Shown: one piece after another, positions 39,927 through 49,282 of the stretch
Position numbering within the stretch: position 1 is the first letter of the stretch
Layout: every line of letters starts with the position of its first letter
NCBI RefSeq assembly: GCF_002901995.1
Contig: NZ_PPQN01000047.1
Span: 1-50,299, forward strand
Direction: 5' to 3'
DNA from: Staphylococcus coagulans
GTDB lineage: Bacteria > Bacillota > Bacilli > Staphylococcales > Staphylococcaceae
Length of the DNA: 50,299 nt
The notes under the pieces: model-generated
What the model saw: the letters and a program-made list of their open reading frames with translations, nothing else
Told to the model about the DNA's origin: nothing
The model's database searches: none
Position numbers and translations under genes: made by a program

Positions 39927-41597
39927 ATGAGTTTATCAACTTTTAAACGTGATTCAGTAAAGAACAAAATGAAAAATGAGGAATATGATTTAGTTGTTGT
40001 CGGTGGGGGTATCACTGGCGCAGGTATCGCATTAGATGCAAGTGCAAGAGGTATGAAAGTCGCTTTAGTTGAAATGCAAGACTTTGCACAAGGTACAAGC
40101 TCTCGTTCTACTAAATTGGTTCATGGTGGTTTACGTTACTTGAAACAATTCCAAGTTGGCGTTGTTGCTGAAACTGGTAAAGAACGTGCAATCGTTTACG
40201 AAAATGGTCCACATGTCACTACACCTGAGTGGATGTTATTACCAATGCATAAAGGTGGTACATTTGGTAAGTTTTCAACTTCAATCGGTTTAGGTATGTA
40301 TGATCGCCTTGCTGGTGTTAAAAAATCAGAACGTAAAAAAATGTTAACTGTACAAGAAACTACTGACAAAGAACCATTAGTTAAACAAGACGGCCTTAAA
40401 GGTGGCGGTTACTACGTTGAATACCGTACAGATGACGCCCGTTTAACAATCGAAGTGATGAAAAAGGCAGCTGAGCAAGGTGCAGATATTTTAAACTATG
40501 CGAAAGTAAACAACTTCTTATATGATAACAATGAAAAAGTAAACGGTGTAACAGTGATCGATCGTTTAGCGAATGATACTTTTAAAATTAAAGGTAAAAA
40601 AGTCGTTAATGCAACAGGTCCATGGGTAGATGAAGTACGTAGCGCAGACTACTCTAAAAATAACAAACAATTGCGTTTAACAAAAGGTGTGCACGTTGTT
40701 ATCGATCAATCAAAATTCCCATTACGTCAAGCCGTTTATTTTGATACAGAAAAAGACGGTCGTATGATTTTTGCTATTCCTCGTGAAGGCAAAGCTTATG
40801 TTGGTACAACTGATACATTCTATGATAATGAAAAATCAACACCACTTGTTAACCAAGAAGATAGAGATTATTTAATTGATGCCATTAATTATATGTTCCC
40901 GACTGTTCAAATTAAAGATGAAGATATCGAGTCTACATGGGCAGGTATTCGTCCGTTAATTTTAGAAGAAGGTAAAGACCCTTCTGAAATTTCACGAAAA
41001 GACGAAGTTTGGGAAGGTAAATCAGGATTATTAACAATCGCTGGTGGTAAATTAACAGGTTACCGTCATATGGCATTAGAAATTGTAAACTTAGTTGAAA
41101 AACGATTAAAACAAGAATATAAATTGAAATTCAATAAAGTTGATACAAAATACATTCCAATTTCTGGTGGGGATGTTGGTGGTAGTGCAAACTTCGATAA
41201 ATTTGTCGAAGAAAAAGTACAAGCTGCGAAAGCATTCAATTTAGATGAAAAATTAGCACGTCACTTAGCTTCAAAATATGGTTCTAACGTTGATGATTTA
41301 TTTGCGATTGCGCAAGCTGCACAACATCAAACAACAGGTTTACCATTAGAATTATATGTAGAACTTGTATACAGCGTTCAAAATGAATTAGTTGTAAAAC
41401 CAACAGACTTCCTTGTACGGCGTACGGGTGCATTATACTTTGATATTAATCGTGTATTAGAATATAAAGATATTGTTGTCGATGTATTAGCTGACTTATT
41501 AGGTTACGATGCAAATACTAAAGCAGCTTATCATGCTGAATTAGATAAAGCGATCCAAGAAGCAAGACATGGTCAACACCAACCTGCTGAAAAATAA
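39927..41597 (+). CDS. glpD: Aerobic glycerol-3-phosphate dehydrogenase
   Basis: GlpD is the membrane-associated FAD enzyme that oxidises glycerol-3-phosphate to dihydroxyacetone phosphate and feeds electrons to menaquinone. The 556-residue protein has an N-terminal FAD dinucleotide fold ([20 protein letters not shown]), the [16 protein letters not shown] motif, and later [17 protein letters not shown] and [11 protein letters not shown]. The C-terminal DAO_C helical domain is present. ATG 39927 follows AGGAGGCGG. Expression is gated by the leader terminator. Confidence 0.97.
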   Translation: MSLSTFKRDSVKNKMKNEEYDLVVVGGGITGAGIALDASARGMKVALVEMQDFAQGTSSRSTKLVHGGLRYLKQFQVGVVAETGKERAIVYENGPHVTTPEWMLLPMHKGGTFGKFSTSIGLGMYDRLAGVKKSERKKMLTVQETTDKEPLVKQDGLKGGGYYVEYRTDDARLTIEVMKKAAEQGADILNYAKVNNFLYDNNEKVNGVTVIDRLANDTFKIKGKKVVNATGPWVDEVRSADYSKNNKQLRLTKGVHVVIDQSKFPLRQAVYFDTEKDGRMIFAIPREGKAYVGTTDTFYDNEKSTPLVNQEDRDYLIDAINYMFPTVQIKDEDIESTWAGIRPLILEEGKDPSEISRKDEVWEGKSGLLTIAGGKLTGYRHMALEIVNLVEKRLKQEYKLKFNKVDTKYIPISGGDVGGSANFDKFVEEKVQAAKAFNLDEKLARHLASKYGSNVDDLFAIAQAAQHQTTGLPLELYVELVYSVQNELVVKPTDFLVRRTGALYFDINRVLEYKDIVVDVLADLLGYDANTKAAYHAELDKAIQEARHGQHQPAEK

Positions 41598-41628
41598 GAC
41601 ATTAGTAATCAATTTATGAGATATATAG

Positions 41629-41671
41629 TAACACAAGTTGTTTTTAGCTTGTGTTACTTTTTATTTTTATC
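41629..41671. terminator. Terminator of glpD (bidirectional)
   Basis: AGTAACACAAG pairs with CTTGTGTTACT around 41630-41660, followed on the plus strand by TTTTATTTTT. The minus-strand remnant described next stops inside it. Confidence 0.85.
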
Positions 41672-41815
41672 ATCAAATAAATCAGTGATTTCCACTTTAT
41701 CTGCGTATTTCACCTTATCCAAACGAGCACCTGTTTTATATATTTTGTAGACGATGATTTTGAAGATGTTAAAATTTTCACTTGATAGTTTCTTGGTGAC
41801 AAGTGAAAGGTATCC
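41654..41815 (-). pseudogene. C-terminal coding remnant of an unidentified protein
   Basis: On the minus strand an in-frame stretch of 53 codons runs from after a stop at 41816-41818 to TAA at 41654-41656. It reads like a real protein tail: YKTGARLDKVKYADKVEITD, then LFDDKNKK. There is no start codon with a ribosome binding site, and nothing coding continues upstream. I read it as the decayed end of a lost gene, perhaps the cytoplasmic tail of a membrane protein. The family is unknown to me. Confidence 0.45.
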
Positions 41816-41914
41816 TCAATTTATAGTATGCAGTTTAATTTTAATTCGTGTGTGTTTATTCCGATGTTGTGGTAAAGTTGAATTAAGTGAAGAGATGCGG
41901 AAAGGTGGATAACA

Positions 41915-42865
41915 ATGGTTAAATCAGAAGCTATGAAAATAGCAGTTACAGACGGCACAATATTAGAAGTAAAAGTAGATCGAACGGATTGTGAGCCCGT
42001 TGGTGTTGTGCATATTTTCCACGGAATGGCAGAACATTTAGAAAGGTACAATGCGCTTGTTGAAAAATTAAACCAACAAGGCTATCATGTGATTCGACAT
42101 AACCATAGAGGTCATGGTATTGATATTGATAGTGAAAGAGGCCATTATGATTCAATGATACAAGTGGTTAAAGATGCACATGAAGTACAGACGACATTGA
42201 AAGCACAATTTGATGATACGTTACCTTTGATTGTACTTGGTCATTCAATGGGTTCAATTATTGCACGTCAGTATGTGCAAATCTACCCTAATGACTGTCA
42301 AGGACTCATATTAAGTGGTACAGGCTTGTTTCCATCGTTTTATAGATTCGCTATTGTACCATTATTAAAATGTATTACATTAATTTGTGGTAAAAGACGC
42401 CGTATGAAGTGGCTCAACAATGTGATGACGAATAGCTTTAATAAAACATTTAAGCCATTGCGTACTGAAAGCGATTGGATTAGTTCAAATGAAAGTGAAG
42501 TGGATGCTTATATCGCAGATCCATATTCAGGCTTTCTCGTATCTAATCAACTGATTTATAGTGTTGTAAACACAATGATGCAAACAGCACGTATTAAAAA
42601 CATTGAAAAGATGAATCCACAATTACCAATTTTGTTAGTTTCAGGTAAAGATGATCCATTTGGTGATTTTGGAAATGCGATCAGAAACTTAGGTAAGTTA
42701 TTAAAAAAAGGTGGTATTGAACACATCACTGTTCAATTATATAAAAACAAACGACATGAAGTGCTGTTTGAAATTGATAAAGAAACAGTCTGGAAACATA
42801 TGTTAGAATGGATGAGTCGTCAAATTATTAAAAAACGAAAAGTAGGTGAACTCGGTGATAGGTAA
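41915..42865 (+). CDS. Alpha/beta hydrolase (lysophospholipase-like)
   Basis: The 316-residue alpha/beta-hydrolase of the monoglyceride lipase/lysophospholipase type has FHGMAEHLERY (oxyanion region), nucleophile Ser111 in GHSMGS, acid Asp in SGKDDPFGD and His in KNKRHEVLFE. The tail is basic. No signal peptide is present, so it is cytoplasmic, perhaps membrane-associated. ATG 41915 follows AAAGGTGG. It overlaps miaA by 11 bases, so it leads the operon hydrolase-miaA-hfq. The substrate is unknown. Confidence 0.88.
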   Translation: MVKSEAMKIAVTDGTILEVKVDRTDCEPVGVVHIFHGMAEHLERYNALVEKLNQQGYHVIRHNHRGHGIDIDSERGHYDSMIQVVKDAHEVQTTLKAQFDDTLPLIVLGHSMGSIIARQYVQIYPNDCQGLILSGTGLFPSFYRFAIVPLLKCITLICGKRRRMKWLNNVMTNSFNKTFKPLRTESDWISSNESEVDAYIADPYSGFLVSNQLIYSVVNTMMQTARIKNIEKMNPQLPILLVSGKDDPFGDFGNAIRNLGKLLKKGGIEHITVQLYKNKRHEVLFEIDKETVWKHMLEWMSRQIIKKRKVGELGDR

Positions 42866-43811
42866 GAAACCTTTCATTGTAGTAATTGTTGGTCCCACTG
42901 CGAGTGGTAAAACTGAATTAGGTGTGGAACTAGCGAAAGAAATTAATGGAGAAGTCATTAGTGGTGACTCAATGCAAGTTTATCGTGGTATGGACATCGG
43001 CACCGCGAAAGTGACAGAGTCTGAAATGCAAGGAGTCCCGCATCATTTAATTAATATTTTAAATCCAGACCAAACATATTCAGCTTATGTTTTTCAGCAA
43101 CAGGCACGTACACTCATAACGGATATTACAAATCGAGGGAAAACACCTATCATTGTTGGAGGCACAGGTCTTTATATTCAATCTGTAATATATGATTATC
43201 AATTTGACAAAGAAGAAGTATCTTCAGAGGTTGCAGAAAAAGTTCAGCAAAAAATGGCAGAACTCCAATCATATTCAAATGAAGCGATCCATGAATACTT
43301 AGGAACATTTGACCCTCAATCATACGCTGATATCCATCCGAACAATCGTCAAAGAGTAGAACGTGCAATCTCTTACTATTTAACTACAAAAAAAGTTTTA
43401 AGTAATCGAAAGAAAAGTACCCAATTGACTGAAAATTATGATACATTATTAATAGGGATAGAAATGTCGCGCGATACATTATATGCAAGAATAAATAAAC
43501 GCGTAGACATAATGTTGTCTCATGGTTTATTGGATGAAGTGCAAGAACTTATTGAATTAGGTTATGAATCGTGTCAAAGTATGCAAGCTATCGGCTACAA
43601 AGAAATCATACCGGTAGTTCATAATGAAATAGAACTTAACGAAGCCGTGGATCAACTTAAACAGCATTCACGTAATTACGCAAAAAGGCAAATGACTTGG
43701 TTTAAAAACAAACTTAATGTTCATTGGTTAGATAGAGAGAAGATGTCACTTACTTCAATGTTATCTGAGCTCAAAACCCTAATAAATAAAAGGAGAAATG
43801 AACATGATTGA
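42855..43811 (+). CDS. miaA: tRNA dimethylallyltransferase MiaA
   Basis: MiaA adds the dimethylallyl group to A37 of tRNAs reading U-starting codons, making the substrate of MiaB (28052). The 318-residue protein has the P-loop GPTASGKTEL, the DSMQVYRGMDIGTAK loop, GGTGLYIQ, NRQRVERA and the C-terminal YAKRQMTWF. GTG 42855 is preferred over GTG 42846 because AGGTGA lies at 42844-42849. It starts inside the preceding hydrolase gene and its end overlaps hfq, so all three are coupled. Confidence 0.95.
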   Translation: MIGKKPFIVVIVGPTASGKTELGVELAKEINGEVISGDSMQVYRGMDIGTAKVTESEMQGVPHHLINILNPDQTYSAYVFQQQARTLITDITNRGKTPIIVGGTGLYIQSVIYDYQFDKEEVSSEVAEKVQQKMAELQSYSNEAIHEYLGTFDPQSYADIHPNNRQRVERAISYYLTTKKVLSNRKKSTQLTENYDTLLIGIEMSRDTLYARINKRVDIMLSHGLLDEVQELIELGYESCQSMQAIGYKEIIPVVHNEIELNEAVDQLKQHSRNYAKRQMTWFKNKLNVHWLDREKMSLTSMLSELKTLINKRRNEHD

Positions 43812-44010
43812 GAAACGCAACATTCAAGATGAGTACCTAGAAACTTTTAAAAACGAGGGTAAGGAACTCACAGTATTTTTAACGAATGGTTTCCAATTAC
43901 GTGGTACAATTGTTGATTTTGACCAATATGTAATTGATATACTCTCTCAAGGACGTCACCATTTAATTTACAAACATGCGATTAGTACTTTCTTAGAAGG
44001 CACAAACTAA
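43804..44010 (+). CDS. hfq: RNA chaperone Hfq
   Basis: Hfq is an Sm-like hexameric RNA-binding protein. The 68-residue product has Sm1 (TVFLTNGFQLRGTIVDFDQYVI) and the Sm2 signature LIYKHAIST. It is short, with almost no C-terminal tail after the Sm fold; as I recall, S. aureus Hfq has about 77 residues. AGGAG (43791-43795) favours ATG 43804 (spacing 8) over ATG 43798 (spacing 2). It overlaps miaA by 8 bases. In staphylococci the role of Hfq in sRNA regulation is weak or debated. Confidence 0.94.
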   Translation: MIEKRNIQDEYLETFKNEGKELTVFLTNGFQLRGTIVDFDQYVIDILSQGRHHLIYKHAISTFLEGTN

Positions 44011-44032
44011 TTTATTAATCCACAATGGCGGA

Positions 44033-44140
44033 GTGGGGATGCATGTTAAATGTGCAATCTGAAAGGTTGACCATATGATGACCATCTTTTCAATACGCAA
44101 TCATATTGAATAGACTGGTGTATTTAGCATACATCTCTAC
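44033..44140 (+). ncRNA. Candidate structured RNA in the hfq 3' region
   Basis: Bases 44033-44051 can pair with 44122-44140 over 19 positions: 15 Watson-Crick pairs, three G-U wobbles and one C-A mismatch. The stem extends inward by four more pairs, three of them G-U. The enclosed 60 bases contain a smaller GAAAG/CTTTTC hairpin. The bias of departures toward G-U argues for an RNA fold rather than a DNA dyad. No promoter of its own is clear, so it may be the hfq 3' untranslated region. The function is unknown. Confidence 0.4.
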
Positions 44141-44203
44141 TATCATCCTTGATTGATCTGTTCATTTATAGGGTGTACTTCAATTTTAAATCATTAAATA
44201 TAA

Positions 44204-44245
44204 AAACATCACCGCTTTCACTAGTAATATGAAAGGGTGATGTTT
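44204..44245 (-). terminator. Terminator of gpx (shared with hfq transcript)
   Basis: AAACATCACC plus CTTTCA (44204-44220, one bulged G) pairs with TGAAAGGGTGATGTTT (44230-44245), 16 pairs. It lies 3 bases after the gpx stop; read on the minus strand it is followed by five T. Confidence 0.85.
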
Positions 44246-44248
44246 AAT

Positions 44249-44722
44249 TTATAAAACATTTTCAATTTCTTTTGTAATACTTTCTGGTGTCTTTTGTGGT
44301 GAAAAGCGCTTAACCACATTTCCTTCGCGATCAACTAAGAACTTCGTGAAATTCCACTTAATTTTATCTCCAAATACACCTTTTTGTTGTGATTTGAGAT
44401 AGTTGAAAAGTGGATGGGCATTTTCACCGTTAACTTCAATTTTTTCATGCATTGGAAAAGTAACGCCATAGTTTAGTTGGCAGTTTGTCGCTGCTTCTTC
44501 CCCGCTACCCGGTTCTTGTTTTCCAAATTGATTACATGGGAAACCAAGAATCGTAAATCCTTTTTCATGATAAGTATCATACAACTTTTGTAAACCTTCA
44601 AATTGTGGTGTTAGACCACACTCACTTGCAGTATTTACAATCAATAAAACATCGCCTTTATACTCAGATAAAGGGTAATTTGTTCCATCGATTTTTGTGA
44701 CTTCTATATCATATAAATGCAT
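44249..44722 (-). CDS. bsaA: Glutathione peroxidase-family thiol peroxidase (BsaA-like)
   Basis: The 157-residue enzyme reduces peroxides, in bacteria usually with thioredoxin as donor. Cys35 in NTASECGLT replaces selenocysteine as the peroxidatic residue, and Cys63 in FPCNQFG could be the resolving Cys. Gln69-region and the WNFTKFLVD tryptophan/asparagine complete the catalytic tetrad. The frame is open upstream by 13 codons, but AGAGGTGAGG sits directly before the ATG at 44722. Apart from the small gene at 20445 it is the only intact minus-strand gene, and it diverges from hflX. Confidence 0.94.
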   Translation of the reverse strand: MHLYDIEVTKIDGTNYPLSEYKGDVLLIVNTASECGLTPQFEGLQKLYDTYHEKGFTILGFPCNQFGKQEPGSGEEAATNCQLNYGVTFPMHEKIEVNGENAHPLFNYLKSQQKGVFGDKIKWNFTKFLVDREGNVVKRFSPQKTPESITKEIENVL

Positions 44723-44756
44723 TGTCCTCACCTCTAATAAAAATATAACATAATTA

Positions 44757-44777
44757 TTCAATATAGTCTTAATTGAA
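44757..44777. promoter_or_regulatory. Dyad in the gpx-hflX divergent region
   Basis: TTCAAT (44757-44762) and ATTGAA (44772-44777) are perfectly complementary with a 9-base spacer, between the two divergent genes. Possibly an operator; the factor is unknown. Confidence 0.35.
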
Positions 44778-44826
44778 ACACTATGTTAGAATACGTGATG
44801 ATATGTTTAAAGAAAATGGTGATGTA

Positions 44827-46056
44827 ATGCAAAAAAATGAACTCCATTCTACCAAAAAAGTTAAAGAAAAAGCACTTTTAATTGGTGTAGATGTTTACCA
44901 ATCAGATTATGATTTTGACAGTACGATGAGAGAATTACATGCACTGGCGTATACATGTGATCTTGAGGTGAAAGGTGAAGTCACACAAAATAAAAATCAA
45001 GTGGATCATAAATATTATGTTGGTAAAGGAAAATTAGATGAGATACAAGCTTTTGTCGAATCCCAAGAAATAGATGTCCTTGTGGCTAATGACGAATTAA
45101 CGACAGCACAATCTAAACATTTAAATGAATATTTAGGCATTAAGATTATTGACCGTACACAATTGATTCTTGAAATTTTCGCTTTGAGAGCGAAAAGTAA
45201 AGAAGGTAAATTACAAGTAGAATATGCACAACTTAATTATCTTTTGCCTCGCTTAATGGGACATGGAAAAAGTTTATCTCGCTTAGGTGGCGGTATAGGT
45301 ACACGGGGACCGGGTGAGACAAAACTAGAAACTGATCGTCGTCATATACGTACACGTATGAATGAAATTAAACGTAAATTAAAAGAAGTCGAAGCACATC
45401 GTGCACGTTATCGTCATCAAAGAGAAGAGAACCAATCTTTCCAAGTTGCACTCATTGGTTATACGAACGCAGGGAAATCTTCGTGGTTTAACACGTTGAC
45501 CCATGCAGAAACTTATGAGCGCGATTTACTATTTGCAACGCTAGATCCGAAATCACGACGTCTTAAAATTAATAATGGCTTCGAGTTGGTCATTTCAGAC
45601 ACAGTTGGTTTTATTCAAAAATTACCCACAACGTTAATTGAAGCTTTTAAATCTACACTAGAAGAAGCAAGCGGTGCAGATTTGTTAATCCATGTGGTGG
45701 ATGCGAGCCATAAAGAATATAAAATTCAATATGATACTGTCAATGAAATTATTAAAGAGTTAGATATGGCTGAAATTCCGCAAGTGGTTATTTTTAACAA
45801 AAAGGACTTGCATGAAGGCATAGAGCCGATTGTGGAACAGCCCTCTGTTTTTGTATCCGCTAAAAATCACGATGACATTCAAGTAGTGAAAGACTTATTA
45901 ATAGAAGCAATTCAGAATCAACTTCATTTTTATGAAAGACGCATAGAGAGTCATGAAGCTGATACGTTATATTACTTAAAACAACACACATTAGTTACGA
46001 AATTAGAATTTGACGAAACAACAAACGAGTATCTTATAGAAGGTTATAAAAAATAA
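44827..46056 (+). CDS. hflX: Ribosome-associated GTPase HflX
   Basis: HflX is a GTPase that splits stalled or heat-damaged 70S ribosomes. The 409-residue chain has the N-terminal HflX domain (VGKGKLDEIQAFV), a helical linker with GIGTRGPGETKLETDRR, and the G domain with GYTNAGKSSWFN, the switch SDTVGFIQKLPTTLIEAFKST and NKKD. Start choice: the frame is open to 44773, but a TAGAAT-like -10 near 44787-44792 makes that unlikely. ATG 44827 has a weak GGTGA, and ATG 44803 is possible. Confidence 0.93.
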   Translation: MQKNELHSTKKVKEKALLIGVDVYQSDYDFDSTMRELHALAYTCDLEVKGEVTQNKNQVDHKYYVGKGKLDEIQAFVESQEIDVLVANDELTTAQSKHLNEYLGIKIIDRTQLILEIFALRAKSKEGKLQVEYAQLNYLLPRLMGHGKSLSRLGGGIGTRGPGETKLETDRRHIRTRMNEIKRKLKEVEAHRARYRHQREENQSFQVALIGYTNAGKSSWFNTLTHAETYERDLLFATLDPKSRRLKINNGFELVISDTVGFIQKLPTTLIEAFKSTLEEASGADLLIHVVDASHKEYKIQYDTVNEIIKELDMAEIPQVVIFNKKDLHEGIEPIVEQPSVFVSAKNHDDIQVVKDLLIEAIQNQLHFYERRIESHEADTLYYLKQHTLVTKLEFDETTNEYLIEGYKK

Positions 46057-46073
46057 TAGAAAGAAGCAGAAAA

Positions 46074-47318
46074 ATGAAGCAATTAGAACTATTGATTAAT
46101 GAAGTAGAAACAATATTAACCCCATATTTTAAAGAAATCGAAGCACGTGCACTTGAAAATCAAGCACGTGTCCTTGATGCATTTCATCATGTAAAAATCA
46201 CTGAATCAGATTTATTAGGGTCTACGGGATACGGCTATGATGATTTTGGTCGTGATCATTTAGAAGCGGTTTATGCGCATACTTTCAAGGCTGAAGATGC
46301 ACTCGTGCGCCCACAGTTAATTTCAGGGACCCATGCGATTACTGTTGCTTTACAAAGTATGTTAAAGCCTGGAGACAGTTTAATGTATATAACAGGCAAA
46401 CCGTATGACACATTGCTCGAAGTCATCGGTGAAAACGGAAATGGCATTGAGAGTTTAAAAGAATATGGTATCCATTACCAAGAGGTTGATTTAAAAGAAG
46501 ATCAAATTGATGTTGATCGTGTTTTACAAGCAATTAACGAAACAACAAAAGTGATTGCGATTCAACGTTCTAAAGGATATAGTCAAAGACCCTCTATAAG
46601 CGTTGATGAAATAGGTCGTGCGATTCAAAGTATAAAAAAAGAACACCCTCATATTATCGTTTTTGTCGATAATTGTTACGGAGAATTTGTAGAAACCAAA
46701 GAGCCTATCGAAGTGGGTGCAGATTTAATCGCAGGCTCTTTAATTAAAAATCCAGGAGGAGGCCTCGCGAAAATTGGCGGCTATATTGCTGGACGACGAG
46801 ACTTAGTAGAACGCTGTGGTTATAGATTAACTGCCCCTGGAATTGGGAAGGAAGCGGGTGCTTCATTATATGCATTACAAGAAATGTATCAAGGCTTTTT
46901 TATGAGTCCCCATGTTGTCAGTCAAAGTCTTAAAGGTGCGCTATTTACAAGTTTGTTATTAGAACGTCTCAATATGCGTACGACGCCTCGATATGATGTG
47001 CAGCGTACGGATTTAATTCAGACTGTGTCATTTGATACACCTGAACAGATGATCCAATTTTGTCAAAGTATTCAACATGCTTCACCTATTAATGCCCATT
47101 TTAGTCCGGAACCTAGTTATATGCCGGGGTATGAAGACGACGTGATAATGGCTGCTGGCACTTTTGTACAAGGCTCATCTATTGAATTGTCAGCAGATGG
47201 ACCAATTCGTCCACCATACGAAGCTTATGTTCAAGGTGGCCTCACATACGAACACGTCAAAATCGCAGTCATTCGTGCTGTTAAAACATTAATGCAAAAA
47301 GGATTAATTGCCATTTAA
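46074..47318 (+). CDS. PLP-dependent methionine gamma-lyase/aluminium-resistance family protein
   Basis: The 414-residue fold-type I PLP enzyme belongs to the family annotated as aluminium-resistance or methionine gamma-lyase-like (PF06838). Features are GYGYDDFGRDHLE near the N-terminus, RPQLISGTHAI, AIQRSKGYSQRPS, the aspartate region FVDNCYGEFVE, and the PLP lysine in GSLIKNPGGGLAK. The true substrate is not known. It lies between hflX and glnR, as in other Firmicutes, 17 bases after hflX with only a weak GAAAGAAG binding site. Confidence 0.88.
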   Translation: MKQLELLINEVETILTPYFKEIEARALENQARVLDAFHHVKITESDLLGSTGYGYDDFGRDHLEAVYAHTFKAEDALVRPQLISGTHAITVALQSMLKPGDSLMYITGKPYDTLLEVIGENGNGIESLKEYGIHYQEVDLKEDQIDVDRVLQAINETTKVIAIQRSKGYSQRPSISVDEIGRAIQSIKKEHPHIIVFVDNCYGEFVETKEPIEVGADLIAGSLIKNPGGGLAKIGGYIAGRRDLVERCGYRLTAPGIGKEAGASLYALQEMYQGFFMSPHVVSQSLKGALFTSLLLERLNMRTTPRYDVQRTDLIQTVSFDTPEQMIQFCQSIQHASPINAHFSPEPSYMPGYEDDVIMAAGTFVQGSSIELSADGPIRPPYEAYVQGGLTYEHVKIAVIRAVKTLMQKGLIAI

Positions 47319-47383
47319 AATACAAAGTTTTACAATTTAAGTGAAATATGAAAATTTAACTGATTGTCTGACTTTTCTGATTA

Positions 47384-47424
47384 CCTGATATGACAAGGCT
47401 TTGCGCTTTCATGTCAGGTTTTCT
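47384..47424 (+). terminator. Terminator before glnR
   Basis: CCTGATATGA (47384-47393) pairs with TCATGTCAGG (47409-47418, one wobble), followed by TTTTC. The 3' arm is shared with the GlnR box. Confidence 0.75.
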
Positions 47425-47428
47425 TACA
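47412..47428. promoter_or_regulatory. GlnR-binding site of glnRA
   Basis: TGTCAGGTTTTCTTACA matches the GlnR/TnrA consensus TGTNA-N7-TNACA perfectly, 5 bases upstream of the -35 box, consistent with nitrogen-dependent autoregulation. Confidence 0.85.
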
Positions 47429-47433
47429 TATTT

Positions 47434-47462
47434 TTGAAATGCCTGAAATGATGTGCTATTGT
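47434..47462 (+). promoter_or_regulatory. Promoter of glnRA
   Basis: TTGAAA (47434-47439), a 17-base spacer and TATTGT (47457-47462). Confidence 0.65.
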
Positions 47463-47495
47463 TAATACAAGTTCAAAGTTAAGGAGATGCTGGAT

Positions 47496-47864
47496 ATGGA
47501 CAACGATAGAATTCGACGTAACATGCCTGTATTTCCGATGAGTGTTGTCAGCCGTCTAACCGAATTAACTGCACGACAAATTCGTTATTATGAAACACAT
47601 GAACTTGTAAAACCTTCACGAACTGAAGGTAATAAGCGTTTGTTTTCATTGAATGATTTGGAAACTTTACTTTCAATTAAGCATCTTTTAGAAAAAGGCT
47701 TTAATATGAAAGGAATTAAACAAATCATGTTGTCAGAAAGTACATACGCGCTAAACGAAGAGGAAGAACGGTTAAGAAAGCAAATGCTAGTGGATACAAC
47801 ACAAAAGCCACAGCGCGAGTCGATACCACTTAACCGTGGAGACTTATCACGATTTTTTAATTAA
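47496..47864 (+). CDS. glnR: Nitrogen regulator GlnR (MerR family)
   Basis: GlnR represses glnRA and other nitrogen genes when glutamine is plentiful, with feedback-inhibited glutamine synthetase acting as its chaperone. The 122-residue protein has a MerR winged helix ([20 protein letters not shown]) and a short C-terminal regulatory tail ending RGDLSRFFN. An ATG at 47487 is in frame, but AAGGAGATG at 47481-47489 overlaps it, so ATG 47496 is chosen. Its own GlnR box lies upstream. glnA follows after 23 bases. Confidence 0.95.
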   Translation: MDNDRIRRNMPVFPMSVVSRLTELTARQIRYYETHELVKPSRTEGNKRLFSLNDLETLLSIKHLLEKGFNMKGIKQIMLSESTYALNEEEERLRKQMLVDTTQKPQRESIPLNRGDLSRFFN

Positions 47865-47887
47865 TTAAAATTGGAGGACAATTATCC

Positions 47888-49228
47888 ATGCCGAAACAAA
47901 ATTTCACTAAAGATGACATCCGACGCTTTGCAGAAGAAGAAAACGTACGTTACTTACGTTTACAATTTACTGATATTTTAGGGACAATTAAAAATGTTGA
48001 AGTACCCGTGAGTCAATTAGAGAAAGTTTTAGATAATGAAATGATGTTTGACGGATCTTCAATCGAGGGGTTTGTTCGAATTGAAGAGTCAGATATGTAT
48101 TTATATCCTGATTTAAACACTTGGGTGATTTTTCCATGGACAGCAGGACAAGGAAAAGTTGCACGTTTAATCTGTGATGTTTATACAACTGATCATCAAC
48201 CATTTGCAGGGGATCCTCGTAATAATTTAAAACGTGTATTAAAAGAAATGGAAGAACTTGGATTTACAGATTTCAACCTAGGGCCTGAACCAGAATTTTT
48301 CTTATTCAAGTTAGATGAAAAAGGTGAGCCAACAATGGAATTAAATGACCATGGGGGTTACTTTGACTTAGCACCAACAGACCTTGGTGAAAACTGTCGT
48401 CGTGATATCGTACTTGAATTAGAAGACATGGGCTTTGATATTGAAGCTTCGCACCATGAAGTTGCACCAGGACAACATGAAATTGACTTTAAATATGCAG
48501 ATGCAGTAACAGCTTGTGATAATATCCAAACATTTAAATTAGTTGTTAAAACAATTGCACGTAAACATAATTTACATGCAACATTTATGCCAAAACCATT
48601 ATTTGGTGTGAACGGAAGCGGTATGCACTTTAACGTTTCATTATTTAAAGGAAAAGAAAATGCTTTTTATGATGAAAGCAGAGATATGCAATTAACTGAA
48701 GACGCTTGTCATTTTATTGCAGGTGTTTTAAAAAACGCACGCGGATTTACTGCAGTGTGTAACCCATTAGTTAACTCTTACAAACGTTTAGTACCGGGTT
48801 ACGAAGCGCCGAGTTACATTGCATGGAGTGGTAAAAACCGTTCACCGTTAATCCGTGTCCCAAGCTCTCGTGGATTATCTACACGTATTGAAATTCGATC
48901 AGTAGATCCATCCGCAAACCCATATATGGCATTAGCAACAATTTTACAAGCTGGCTTAGACGGTATTAAAAACAAATTAACAGTTCCAGAGCCTGTAAAT
49001 CAAAACATTTATGAAATGAATCGTGAAGAGCGCGAAGCCGTCGGTATCGAAGACTTACCTTCAACATTATACACTGCATTAAAAGCAATGCGCGAAAATC
49101 CAATTGTAAAAGACGCATTAGGAGATCACATTTATAATCAATTTATTAACTCTAAATCTATTGAATGGGACTACTATCGCACGCAAGTGTCTGAATGGGA
49201 AGTCGAGCAATATATGAAGCAGTATTAA
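47888..49228 (+). CDS. glnA: Glutamine synthetase, type I
   Basis: GlnA makes glutamine from glutamate, ammonia and ATP. The 446-residue length marks the GSI-alpha form, which is feedback-inhibited by glutamine rather than adenylylated. Motifs include FDGSSIEGF, the metal ligands in [35 protein letters not shown], and [17 protein letters not shown]. Arg in VRIEESD (after GF) corresponds to the feedback-inhibition residue of Bacillus GS. ATG 47888 follows TTGGAGGA. It is the second gene of glnRA, with a terminator right after it. Confidence 0.98.
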   Translation: MPKQNFTKDDIRRFAEEENVRYLRLQFTDILGTIKNVEVPVSQLEKVLDNEMMFDGSSIEGFVRIEESDMYLYPDLNTWVIFPWTAGQGKVARLICDVYTTDHQPFAGDPRNNLKRVLKEMEELGFTDFNLGPEPEFFLFKLDEKGEPTMELNDHGGYFDLAPTDLGENCRRDIVLELEDMGFDIEASHHEVAPGQHEIDFKYADAVTACDNIQTFKLVVKTIARKHNLHATFMPKPLFGVNGSGMHFNVSLFKGKENAFYDESRDMQLTEDACHFIAGVLKNARGFTAVCNPLVNSYKRLVPGYEAPSYIAWSGKNRSPLIRVPSSRGLSTRIEIRSVDPSANPYMALATILQAGLDGIKNKLTVPEPVNQNIYEMNREEREAVGIEDLPSTLYTALKAMRENPIVKDALGDHIYNQFINSKSIEWDYYRTQVSEWEVEQYMKQY

Positions 49229-49235
49229 TAGAAGG

Positions 49236-49275
49236 AACCCTTGAAGCTATTGGCTTTGAGGGTTTTTGTTTTTGG
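49236..49275 (+). terminator. Terminator of glnRA
   Basis: AACCCTTGAAGC (from 49236) pairs with GCTTTGAGGGTT (to 49264), followed by a T-rich tail. Confidence 0.9.
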
Positions 49276-49282
49276 GATTTGA

